Of a DNA stretch of 64,000 nt, positions 16,884 through 24,550 are shown piece by piece; position 1 is the first letter of the stretch, and every line of letters begins with the position of its first letter. The stretch covers positions 1-64,000 of the forward strand of contig CBDCBH010000002.1 in the NCBI GenBank assembly GCA_965214235.1, in the 5' to 3' direction. The notes under the pieces were generated by a model. The model saw nothing but the letters and a program-made list of their open reading frames with translations. It was not told the origin of the DNA and did no database searches. The translations under genes and the position numbers were made by a program. The DNA is from Ilyomonas sp965214235. Lineage in GTDB: Bacteria; Bacteroidota; Bacteroidia; Chitinophagales; Chitinophagaceae.

Positions 16884-19493
16884 TTAGGCACGTTCATGCA
16901 CATCATTTCTAAACACAACTGTGTTATCAAACACATCTACCAACATAGGCTGCGTTTTATCAACTGTTCCGGCCAGTATTTTCTTGCTTAATCCGTTGAT
17001 GATTTCTTTTTGTATCAAACGCTTTAAAGGACGTGCCCCGAGCGTTGCATCATAACCGTTTTCAGCTAAATATTCAATTGCATAATCGCTGAACTCTAAC
17101 TGTACACCATTGTTCGCAACAAGACGTTTTAAATGATCCAATTGTATGCGGATAATACCTTTAATTTCTTTGCGCTGCAACGGATGAAACATAATTACTT
17201 CATCAATTCTATTGAAAAACTCCGGGCGAATGGTTTGCCGCAATAAATCCAAAACTTTATCTTTTGCTGTTTCGGCAACAACGTCTAAATCATGTCCGTT
17301 CGCGTCTTCAAACGTTTCCTGAATGAGATGACTACCAATGTTGCTCGTCATAATAATGATAGTATTTTTAAAATTCACCACACGACCTTTATTATCCGTT
17401 AAGCGGCCATCATCCAGCACCTGCAACAAAACATTATAAACATCAGGATGCGCTTTTTCAATTTCATCCAACAGCACTACGCTGTAAGGTTTGCGGCGCA
17501 CGGCTTCTGTTAATTGTCCGCCTTCATCGTAACCCACATAACCGGGAGGCGCACCCACCAAACGAGATACAGAATGTTTTTCCTGGTACTCGCTCATGTC
17601 TATGCGCGTCATCATGTTTTCATCATCAAAAAGGTATTCAGCAAGCGCTTTTGCCAGCTCTGTTTTACCAACACCTGTGGTTCCTAAAAAGATGAACGAA
17701 CCAATAGGTTTTTTTGGATCGTGCAAACCAGCGCGGCTTCTTCGAATGGCATCTGCCACAGCTTCAATCGCTTCGTTTTGCCCTACTACACGTTTGTGCA
17801 ATTCATCTTCCAAATTCAATAACTTTTCTCTTTCGCTTTGCAGCATTTTGCTTACCGGAATACCAGTAGCTTTTGCAACAGCTTCTGCAATGTCTTCCGC
17901 ATCTACTTCTTCTTTTAATAATCTGCGTTCGCTAATACTGTCTAACTCTTTTGAATTATCAGTTATAATTTTTTCCTGCTCTTTTATTTTTCCATAGCGT
18001 ATCTCGGCTACTTTGCCAAAATCGCCATCGCGCTCCGCACGTTCAGCTTCTAATTTTAAAGCTTCAATATTCGCCTTAGCGCTTTGAATTTTTTCAACCA
18101 CTTCTTTTTCTTCTTTCCACTTCGCTTTTAAAGTATCGCGTTGTACGCTCAACAAAGAAATTTCCTGTCCTAATTCCTTCAGTTTCTCTTCATCATTTTC
18201 ACGCTTGATGGCTTCCCTTTCTATTTCTAATTGACGAATCGCCCTTTCCAATTTATCCAATTCTTCAGGCATAGAATTCATTTCCAGCCTAAGCTTGGCA
18301 GCACTTTCATCAATTAAATCAATGGCTTTGTCAGGTAAGAAACGATCGGTGATATAACGGTTTGATAATTCAACCGCAGCAATAATCGCTTCATCTTTTA
18401 TACGCACATGATGGTGCGTTTCATATTTGTCTTTAATGCCGCGCAAAATGCTCACCGCATCTTCTACATTCGGTTCATTGATAATTACTTTTTGAAAGCG
18501 GCGTTCAAGGGCTTTGTCTTTTTCAAAATATTTTTGGTATTCATTCAAAGTAGTTGCACCAATCGCTCTCAACTCGCCACGCGCCAATGCAGGTTTTAAA
18601 ATATTGGCTGCATCCATCGCGCCTTCGCCGCCACCGGCACCAACCAGCGAATGAATTTCATCAATAAAAAGGATGATTTCTCCTTCACTTTCAGCTACTT
18701 CTTTTACAACGCCTTTCAATCTTTCTTCAAACTCACCTTTGTATTTGGCACCGGCAATCAACTGACCCATATCCAAAGCAAAAATAATTTTACTGCGTAA
18801 GTTATCAGGTACATCACCATTGATGATTCGGATTGCTAAACCTTCTGCAATAGCAGTTTTACCAACGCCCGGCTCACCCACTAAAATGGGGTTGTTTTTA
18901 CTGCGGCGCGAAAGAATATGAAGCGTTCTGCGTATCTCTTCATCGCGGCCAATTACAGGATCTAACTTGCCGTTGCGCGCCATATCGTTAAGGTTGCGCG
19001 CATATTTTTGAAGTAAATTATACTGGTTGGAAGATGTTTGCGAATTCACTGTTGAGCCTTTGCGCAAATCTTTAATGGCAGCTACCAAACCTTTCTCGGT
19101 TAAGCCTGCATCTTTCAGCAGTTTAGCGGTTTCATCGCTTCCATGCAACAAGGCTAATAACAAATGTTCAACACTTACAAACTCATCGCCAAACGGCTTT
19201 AGTGAGTTGGTTGCATACAGCAACACATTGTTCATTTCGCGGCTCATGCTTTGCGCCGGATGTCCGCCCTGCACTTTAGGCAGCCGGTTAATGCTTTCAT
19301 TCAGCTTAGTTTCTACATACGGAATGTTTACATCGTTTTTCTTCAATAAATATTCTACAGAACTGTCGTCATCGTCCAGCAAGGCTTTCAATAAATGGGC
19401 AGTTTCTATATTCACGCTACCATTGTTAAAAGCAATTTGCTGGGCAGCTTGTACGCTTTCCTGTGCTTTTATGGTATAATTATTCAAATTCAT
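16884..19493 (-). CDS. clpB: ClpB disaggregase
   Basis: The 869-residue AAA+ chaperone resolubilises aggregated proteins together with DnaK. It has the N-terminal Clp repeat domain (MNLNNYTIKAQESVQAAQ onward, HLLLALLHGSDE), first Walker A GEPGVGKT and Walker B LFIDEIHSLVGAG, the coiled-coil middle domain (about residues 400-520, Glu/Lys-rich), second Walker A GTTGVGKT and Walker B VVLLDEIEKAHPDV, and a D2-small domain ending near the C-terminus. The length is normal for ClpB. The start at 19493 is chosen because MNLNNYT matches the usual N-terminus; upstream in-frame codons extend ten residues without homology. No HrcA or CIRCE-like inverted repeat was seen upstream. Confidence 0.97.
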   Translation of the reverse strand: MNLNNYTIKAQESVQAAQQIAFNNGSVNIETAHLLKALLDDDDSSVEYLLKKNDVNIPYVETKLNESINRLPKVQGGHPAQSMSREMNNVLLYATNSLKPFGDEFVSVEHLLLALLHGSDETAKLLKDAGLTEKGLVAAIKDLRKGSTVNSQTSSNQYNLLQKYARNLNDMARNGKLDPVIGRDEEIRRTLHILSRRSKNNPILVGEPGVGKTAIAEGLAIRIINGDVPDNLRSKIIFALDMGQLIAGAKYKGEFEERLKGVVKEVAESEGEIILFIDEIHSLVGAGGGEGAMDAANILKPALARGELRAIGATTLNEYQKYFEKDKALERRFQKVIINEPNVEDAVSILRGIKDKYETHHHVRIKDEAIIAAVELSNRYITDRFLPDKAIDLIDESAAKLRLEMNSMPEELDKLERAIRQLEIEREAIKRENDEEKLKELGQEISLLSVQRDTLKAKWKEEKEVVEKIQSAKANIEALKLEAERAERDGDFGKVAEIRYGKIKEQEKIITDNSKELDSISERRLLKEEVDAEDIAEAVAKATGIPVSKMLQSEREKLLNLEDELHKRVVGQNEAIEAVADAIRRSRAGLHDPKKPIGSFIFLGTTGVGKTELAKALAEYLFDDENMMTRIDMSEYQEKHSVSRLVGAPPGYVGYDEGGQLTEAVRRKPYSVVLLDEIEKAHPDVYNVLLQVLDDGRLTDNKGRVVNFKNTIIIMTSNIGSHLIQETFEDANGHDLDVVAETAKDKVLDLLRQTIRPEFFNRIDEVIMFHPLQRKEIKGIIRIQLDHLKRLVANNGVQLEFSDYAIEYLAENGYDATLGARPLKRLIQKEIINGLSKKILAGTVDKTQPMLVDVFDNTVVFRNDVHERA

Positions 19494-19640
19494 AGTGCTG
19501 ATAAAATGCAAACACTGAACCACAAGGATAATGCGGAAATTATGTCGGTTACGAGTAATGGTAACTGCCTGAAATGCAGTAAGGATGAAGGTTTTATGTA
19601 AAAGTTACAGGCGGGATTAAAAAGAGAAAAAAGAAAGGGC

Positions 19641-19740
19641 AGGGCGTGCCTCCAAGCGAGGCGCAAGGGGTCGGGCCATCCGCTGCAATCTTTTTTGCCG
19701 GAGCAGACAAAAAAGTATTTCCGCTTTTATCCCTCACGTG
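19641..19740 (+). repeat. G+C-rich repeat with internal hairpin
   Basis: The block runs from AGGGCGTGCC to CCCTCACG and is much richer in G+C than its surroundings. It contains a hairpin CTTTTTTG...CAAAAAAG at 19690-19715 and the phrase TATTTCCGCTTTTATCCCTC. Sequences of this form recur between genes in many Bacteroidota genomes and give spurious frames reading like KVFPLLSLT. That family assignment is from memory; only one copy is in this window. Confidence 0.55.
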
Positions 19741-19789
19741 CTGCCGCGAGTGTTGCCACGTTTTTGATTTTTACGTTTTTCTTACGTTT

Positions 19790-19933
19790 TTCGAGGTGTT
19801 AGCGCAGCGTACCTCGAAACTGAGATATAATGATTCTGTGAATCATAACAGCCTAATGAACAATCAGCCGGTTAGCCGGTCAAAGACCTGCTTCATTCTA
19901 TCTTCGAGGTGCGCTGCGCTAACACGTCGAAGA
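19790..19933 (+). repeat. RAYT-related short element, copy A
   Basis: The unit begins with the hairpin TTCGAGGTG...TACCTCGAA and ends with TTCGAGGTGCGCTGCG...CGTCGAAGAA, the same end sequence in inverted orientation. The inner part includes TGATTCTGTGAATCATAACAG and CCGGTTAGCCGG. It is about 90% alike to the unit at 21241-21390, and both match the two flanks of the transposase gene at 21557-22129, so it looks like a transposase-less derivative. Confidence 0.8.
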
Positions 19934-20003
19934 ACAAAGCAGTAAGAAACATTATTTTTGCAAGATTATGTAATCATAAATTAAGAGGCATCTATAAAAA
20001 TAT

Positions 20004-21227
20004 ATGAAGAGGCTTATTTTGTTGTTTTTAGTAATAATTCTTTTAAAATCAATAAGTTTTTCGCAATCAATGCCTTTATGTGTCAAAGATAAATTCCGTT
20101 ATTTAGGAAAGAGCGACAGCTTTAATATTATGACTTTAGCTAGTATTGATTGTAGCTTCTATGATAATGAGGATGCTTACAGAAAAATTGAAAATCTTAT
20201 GAAATTAGCGGGTTTGCCTATGAACTTTACTGTTTGTAGAGCTGAGAATATAGAAAATGCTTATGCAACGATGGACTCAAATGGTACTAGATTCATTGTC
20301 TATGATGATGCATTTTTAAGAAAATTAGACAGCGATTCTTCAAGGCTTGAAACTATTACAGCTCTAGCGCACGAAATTGGTCATCACCTTTCTGCTCATA
20401 CACTTTCTATAAATTTTGAAAATTTTGAACCAATTTACAAAAGATACTGCGCAAAAGATAGTCCGAGTTATAATATCAATAAATGCAATGAAGAGATTCT
20501 AAAATATTATAAACTAAGTCGAGACCAGGAATTAGAAGCAGACAGATTTGCAGGTTACATAATGTATAAGTATGGCGCATCATTAAATCAGATTCTTAAT
20601 TTGTACACTAAAATTGCAAATAACAACAATGACACTCTTTCAGACCACCCAAGTCTTATTAAAAGATTAAATGCAGTTAAAGCGGGTTATGAGTTGGCAG
20701 AAGCCAATACTAAAATTAATGTGCAAAAAATTGACTTAGAAGAAATAAAGGGTAGTAAAATAAATTTTGTTATTAACAATCTTAGCAGAATTGAAAGGAA
20801 TAGATTAATCTCAAAGATAAAGAGCTTCGCTACTTGGGAAGCAATGAAGTATGTAAAGGATAACTCAAAATATTCTTTTGGCACGGGAGGAAGAAGTTTA
20901 ACGCTTGAAGAAGAAAAAAGTATAATCAAGTATCACGGACAAAAAGACAAATACTGGCTTATAGACAATGATAGTTTATACTTTGAATCAATAATACAAT
21001 TCTTAGTCTTAGATGATGACAATCGGCTTCAGTACGGTCCTGTTACTGGAATAGAAATAAAAGATGGCATTTTAAAACTTTTAGTTTTTAATGAGTATGA
21101 AAAACCCAAAGTCGTTTATTCATCGCCCTTTGAAGAAAAGCAAATTAGTTTTGAAGAAATAAAGACCATTTTCATACAGATTTATAAAAACGGAATCCAA
21201 AAAGCAATCGACAAATATTATCATTAA
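20004..21227 (+). CDS. Secreted M48-like zinc metallopeptidase between two repeat elements
   Basis: The 407-residue protein has an N-terminal signal peptide (residues 1-21). The zinc-protease motif HEIGH is at His123-His127, with the third ligand expected in ELEADRFAGY (Glu176, an ExxAD motif). Both fit the M48 family, which usually act as membrane-associated or periplasmic proteases. The C-terminal half (from about residue 230) is unlike known domains to me. The gene is richer in A+T than its neighbours and is framed by two direct copies of a RAYT-related repeat (19790-19933 and 21241-21390). This suggests recent acquisition or repeat-mediated insertion. Its substrate is unknown. Confidence 0.8.
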   Translation: MKRLILLFLVIILLKSISFSQSMPLCVKDKFRYLGKSDSFNIMTLASIDCSFYDNEDAYRKIENLMKLAGLPMNFTVCRAENIENAYATMDSNGTRFIVYDDAFLRKLDSDSSRLETITALAHEIGHHLSAHTLSINFENFEPIYKRYCAKDSPSYNINKCNEEILKYYKLSRDQELEADRFAGYIMYKYGASLNQILNLYTKIANNNNDTLSDHPSLIKRLNAVKAGYELAEANTKINVQKIDLEEIKGSKINFVINNLSRIERNRLISKIKSFATWEAMKYVKDNSKYSFGTGGRSLTLEEEKSIIKYHGQKDKYWLIDNDSLYFESIIQFLVLDDDNRLQYGPVTGIEIKDGILKLLVFNEYEKPKVVYSSPFEEKQISFEEIKTIFIQIYKNGIQKAIDKYYH

Positions 21228-21240
21228 AAGCAAATTCATG

Positions 21241-21390
21241 TTCTTCGAGGTGTTAGCGCAGCGCACCTCGAAACTGAGATAAAATGATTCTCCCAATCAT
21301 AACAGCGTAATGAACAATCAGCCGGTTAGCCGGTCAAAGACCTGCTTTATCCTATCTTCGAGGTGCGCTGCGCTAACACCTCGAAGAACC
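21241..21390 (+). repeat. RAYT-related short element, copy B
   Basis: The same layout and orientation as copy A: TTCTTCGAGGTGTTAGCG...CACCTCGAA at the left, the inner CCGGTTAGCCGGTCAAAGACC, and the inverted end ...CTAACACCTCGAAGAA at the right. It begins about 13 bases after the stop codon of the M48 gene. Confidence 0.85.
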
Positions 21391-21480
21391 GATTTTTGTT
21401 TCTATTCTTTTCTTTGTTAGTTACAGCGTCAGTTAACCGTTTCAAAATGGAGGCATCACCCATATTTTTTATACGTCGGT

Positions 21481-21542
21481 TCTTCGGGGTGTTAGCAAAG
21501 TGCACCTCGAAGGAAAGATAGAATGATTCTCCGAATCATTCT
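21481..21542 (+). repeat. Left end of the RAYT element
   Basis: TTCTTCGGGGTGTTAGC...GTGCACCTCGAA followed by GATAGAATGATTCTCCGAATCAT matches the left half of copies A and B. The transposase gene begins 14 bases later, so this is the left terminus of the complete element. Confidence 0.75.
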
Positions 21543-21556
21543 ACTAACATCTCACC

Positions 21557-22129
21557 CTACACTGTTACAACAATCGGATCGAGCCAGTCAATTTTTACAC
21601 TGCCGGTTTGTTTACCATGAAAATAGTCAGCCGCACTGCTGTTTTTATATTCCTCTTCTTTATCTACAATACCTGCCTGCACGGGATTATTATGAATATA
21701 AGAAGGCTTTTGCCACATGAAAGGAAGACCAAAACAAATTTCAGCATGATTATCTGGTTGCCAAAAGCGGAAGGAGGCAGGTTTGCCATCAGCCGCTTTT
21801 TCATTTGTTAGCAACCAAAGCAACCACCGTTTCCGGCTTTCCTTATCGTTTGTTTCAATAGCATGGGTAATATGTTGTGAAGTAAACTTTTTAAAATCGC
21901 GCAGTACATCAGACAAGTTATTGTGTTTTGCCTGCAGAAGCAAATGAACATGATTGCTCATAATTACATAACCATATACAATCAGTCCTTTGTTTTTAAT
22001 ACAATAATTCAGACTGTCTTCTATTATGTCAGTGTACATTTTTCGGGTAAATACATCCACCCAATTTACAACGGTGCAGGTAATAAAGTGCATAGCGCTT
22101 CCATCTGAAATACTACAGGTATAAGCCAT
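21557..22129 (-). CDS. REP-associated tyrosine transposase (RAYT, Y1/IS200-like)
   Basis: The 190-residue protein has the Y1 transposase fold: FITCTVVNWVDVF, the HUH metal site SNHVHLLLQ (His60, His62) and the catalytic-tyrosine helix KPSYIHNNPVQAGIV (Tyr144 likely). The NPVQAG form of this helix is typical of RAYTs, single-copy relatives of IS200 transposases that act on REP palindromes. The start MAYTC at 22129 is preferred; the 39 residues upstream are repeat sequence. Palindromes on both sides (21481-21542, 22160-22225) and two transposase-less copies nearby fit a RAYT acting on its own ends in trans. Length and motifs appear intact. Confidence 0.88.
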   Translation of the reverse strand: MAYTCSISDGSAMHFITCTVVNWVDVFTRKMYTDIIEDSLNYCIKNKGLIVYGYVIMSNHVHLLLQAKHNNLSDVLRDFKKFTSQHITHAIETNDKESRKRWLLWLLTNEKAADGKPASFRFWQPDNHAEICFGLPFMWQKPSYIHNNPVQAGIVDKEEEYKNSSAADYFHGKQTGSVKIDWLDPIVVTV

Positions 22130-22159
22130 GCTGCCAAGATAATAAAAAGAATAAAATAA

Positions 22160-22275
22160 CAACAGGTCGGAGACCTGATTTATCCCTTCTTCGAGGTGCG
22201 CTGCGCTAATACCTCGAAGAACACAAGAAAGAACATAAGAGAACATAAGTGCGCTGCGCTAACACTTCGAAGAAC
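22160..22275 (+). repeat. Right end of the RAYT element with an extra end repeat
   Basis: CAGGTCGGAGACCTG...CTTCGAGGTGCGCTGCGCTAATACCTCGAAGAA (written here in two pieces) matches the right half of copies A and B to position 22225. A further degenerate end, GTGCGCTGCGCTAACACTTC, lies at 22249-22275. Confidence 0.75.
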
Positions 22276-22335
22276 ATAACATTTATCCAAAAATCTTCGA
22301 TTTTTCTAATTCTTTATTCTTTACCGAAAGTCATT

Positions 22336-22650
22336 TTATTCCGCATTGTGTTCACCTTTTTCGCCAAGGTCCACAATATTGCCCGGTTGAAAAAGAATTG
22401 CCTGTAAGGTGAGTTTCCACTTTGGCATTTTGCGAAGCAGAAATTCTAAATCCATTCCAAAATGCTTAAATTCCTCTTCCTGCGCATTTTGCATAATAGC
22501 TTTTGCATCTTTGTCTTTTTCTACCGATATGCGCTGCTCGTACCAGTTAATGGCTTCGGCTTCTTCGGTAAGCGACGCCAGCATACGGGCAAGGGTTCTT
22601 GTTTCCTGGCTCAGGTCGCGCGGCGGCTCGTGGTATTGATCAAAACCCAT
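22336..22650 (-). CDS. EncFtn-like encapsulated-ferritin family protein, no shell gene nearby
   Basis: The 104-residue protein starting MGFDQYHEPP closely follows the encapsulin-associated ferritin pattern: HEP...L..ET, TEEAEAINWYEQR and EEEFKHFGM. Iron ligands of the Rhodospirillum EncFtn map to Glu30, Glu60 and His63, and Trp36 is also kept, so ferroxidase activity is plausible. EncFtn proteins are two-helix units that assemble as annular decamers inside encapsulin shells. Here neither neighbour is an encapsulin, and the C-terminus (VDLGEKGEHNAE) shows no cargo-loading peptide. The start at 22650 is chosen by homology; the 39 residues upstream are low-complexity. The repeat-rich RAYT region begins just downstream. 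Confidence 0.75.
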   Translation of the reverse strand: MGFDQYHEPPRDLSQETRTLARMLASLTEEAEAINWYEQRISVEKDKDAKAIMQNAQEEEFKHFGMDLEFLLRKMPKWKLTLQAILFQPGNIVDLGEKGEHNAE

Positions 22651-22918
22651 AAAACTTTTTTCGGGTAAATGTCGGGTTTGTTTTTTATGCTGCGCTTTTT
22701 GTTTTTGCCATTTGCAACAGTTGTTTGCATTTTTATTGTTATGCAAGATGCGGCGGGCAACTTGCATAAAAGAAAGCCGGATATGTTTATTTGCACTGCA
22801 TCGTCCCTTTTAAGAAACAATGTTCGAACCCAAAAAGAACGTACGTAGCATCAATATTAACTGCCTGAAAAACAGAAGGCAGAAAACCAGATGAAAGAAA
22901 AGTTGTATGAAAAATAAT

Positions 22919-22935
22919 GGAGTAAAAACAAACTA
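22919..22935 (+). repeat. Dispersed motif GCARTAAAAACAAA, copy 3
   Basis: GGAGTAAAAACAAACTA overlaps the TAG stop of the thioesterase gene, which is read on the minus strand. Confidence 0.5.
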
Positions 22936-23349
22936 TTTTGTTTCAAAAAATGGCGCTAATTTCTCTCTCATCTTCTCCGGTATCATCGCTCTTTTTTTGG
23001 TTTGAATATCTAAAAAATAAAGCGATACTGTTCCTGTTGTCAGTAGCTTTCGGGCTTCGTTAAATACTTCCTGGTGAAAAGTGATTTTATGATTGGAAGG
23101 CAGTTCGCGGAGTGTTGTTTTTATCGTTATTAAATCATCATATAAAGCAGAACGAAGAAATTTAATATTCAATTCCGTAACGGGCAACATCACGCCATCT
23201 TCTTCCATTTGTTTATAAGAATAACCTAATTGCCGGATACTTTCTACTCGACCAATTTCAAAATACTGCGCATAATTTCCATAATACACAATGCCCATCT
23301 GGTCGGTTTCGGCATAACGTACACGTGTGGTAGTTTCGGAAATGTACAT
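22933..23349 (-). CDS. Acyl-CoA thioesterase, 4HBT/YbgC-like hotdog fold
   Basis: The 138-residue protein has the hotdog signature RYAETDQMGIVYYGNYAQYF near residues 10-30, where the Asp of TDQMG is the expected catalytic residue of the YbgC/4-hydroxybenzoyl-CoA thioesterase group. The helix IGRVESIRQLG follows. It hydrolyses acyl-CoA or similar thioesters in the cytoplasm; in other bacteria the homologue is linked to the Tol-Pal region or fatty acid turnover. No Tol genes are adjacent here. The protein is of full family length. Confidence 0.88.
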   Translation of the reverse strand: MYISETTTRVRYAETDQMGIVYYGNYAQYFEIGRVESIRQLGYSYKQMEEDGVMLPVTELNIKFLRSALYDDLITIKTTLRELPSNHKITFHQEVFNEARKLLTTGTVSLYFLDIQTKKRAMIPEKMREKLAPFFETK

Positions 23350-23395
23350 CTGTAAATATGAATTATGATTTATGAATGATGAGTAAAAGAAAACT

Positions 23396-24367
23396 TCACT
23401 TTTCTGAGCGGGTTTTCAAACTCCCCTTCAGCGTATGAGGGCTGCTTTTCTTCTTATAACTATCATCAAACAAACACGTAATGCCGCGATGGTTGCCGCA
23501 ACTGCCACGCTCTTTTACTTTTATTGCATTATTGCTGAAAGTAAAATCAATCACGCACGGGTCGCCACTTTGTTGAAATACTGCTTTTGTTGCATCCACC
23601 ATTGTCATTGTACCTTTTAACTCGCCGGTGCAATCACCTGTACTCTTTTCAAAGTGAAGAAAAAAAGTGTATCTGCCTGCAATGTTTCCATCTCTTACCG
23701 AAATGAAATTGGTTTTATCTTTTGCATAGTCGCCACTGTATTTAAACGTCTTTTTTAAAGTATCAATGGGGTTAATAATTTCTTTGTTTTTATTTACATC
23801 TTCGTTGCTTGCGTTCACTACTTCTATAAAGCTTTTTGTTGGGCTATTGTAAGCATAACCATGCTTTGTATAACTATATTGGTCGTTCACTGTTTTATCT
23901 TTTGTAATGGTAAAGGTTGGCTCTGTATTAATATCAACACTGTGAACATAGCCATCTTCATCTCTGTTTGAAATTAACGGTAAATGATTGATAAAATGTT
24001 TTTTATTATTAAACAAAAAAGCGGACAGCGAAACGGTTTTGCCGGAAGTAGCTGCAATAATCAAATACGTTTCAAACTTGTTTTCGATTTTACCAACGGG
24101 ATGAAAACGCAATGTGGTTTTCTTTTTTAACTGAAGCGATGATAGCGCCGAATCGGGCACAAATTGTTGCAGCACTTCATAACTAAAAACAGTGGTATCG
24201 CCAATGTGTGAAAGGCTTGTATCGGCTGCGTTATAGGGAAGTTTTAATTTAGAAAACAGAGCAAAAAAATCTTTAGCCTCTGCCAGTTTATTTTCGGAAA
24301 GAGATGGCTTTTTATTACCGCAGGAAACAATAAAAAATAAAAGAACGATTCCAAAATATTTGTTCAT
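23396..24367 (-). CDS. Lipoprotein of unknown function
   Basis: The 323-residue protein has a lipobox: IVLLFFIVSCGNK with Cys16. The mature part is hydrophilic with regular beta-rich phrases (LRFHPVGKIENKFETYLII) and three cysteines near the C-terminus (GDC, GDPC, GSCG, CLF), which could form disulfides. I do not recognise a domain; the central portion has a weak resemblance to generic DUF-type lipoproteins of Bacteroidota. It lies about 45 bases upstream of the thioesterase gene on the same strand and may share a transcript. Confidence 0.6.
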   Translation of the reverse strand: MNKYFGIVLLFFIVSCGNKKPSLSENKLAEAKDFFALFSKLKLPYNAADTSLSHIGDTTVFSYEVLQQFVPDSALSSLQLKKKTTLRFHPVGKIENKFETYLIIAATSGKTVSLSAFLFNNKKHFINHLPLISNRDEDGYVHSVDINTEPTFTITKDKTVNDQYSYTKHGYAYNSPTKSFIEVVNASNEDVNKNKEIINPIDTLKKTFKYSGDYAKDKTNFISVRDGNIAGRYTFFLHFEKSTGDCTGELKGTMTMVDATKAVFQQSGDPCVIDFTFSNNAIKVKERGSCGNHRGITCLFDDSYKKKSSPHTLKGSLKTRSEK

Positions 24368-24550
24368 CAGTTAATGGTTTATACAATTACCAACAGGCAT
24401 AACTACGAAGCAAATTTTATACAATTATGAATAGGTTTTCTTTTTCTCGTTTTTTTCCTTTCCCGTTTCCATCTTTCTTTGCAGCTTACAGTAACGCACT
24501 TAAACTATATTTAATAAGCGATCATAAAAATAATTTCAGAATTTTAACCG

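Larger units (their letters stand above)
19494..20003. other. 510-base gene-free stretch holding repeats
   Basis: After the clpB promoter region this stretch holds two repeat blocks described separately (19641-19740 and 19790-19933). I see no convincing coding sequence; the open frame over 19646-19945 is made only of repeat sequence. Confidence 0.75.

Noticed and set aside
19646..19945. Open frame of about 99 codons over the repeats
   Set aside because: It is made entirely of the two repeat blocks and reads the spurious KVFPLLSLT phrase.
24368..24550. Possible manganese riboswitch before the Nramp gene
   Set aside because: I could not see the paired elements of a yybP-ykoY aptamer in this A+T-rich leader.
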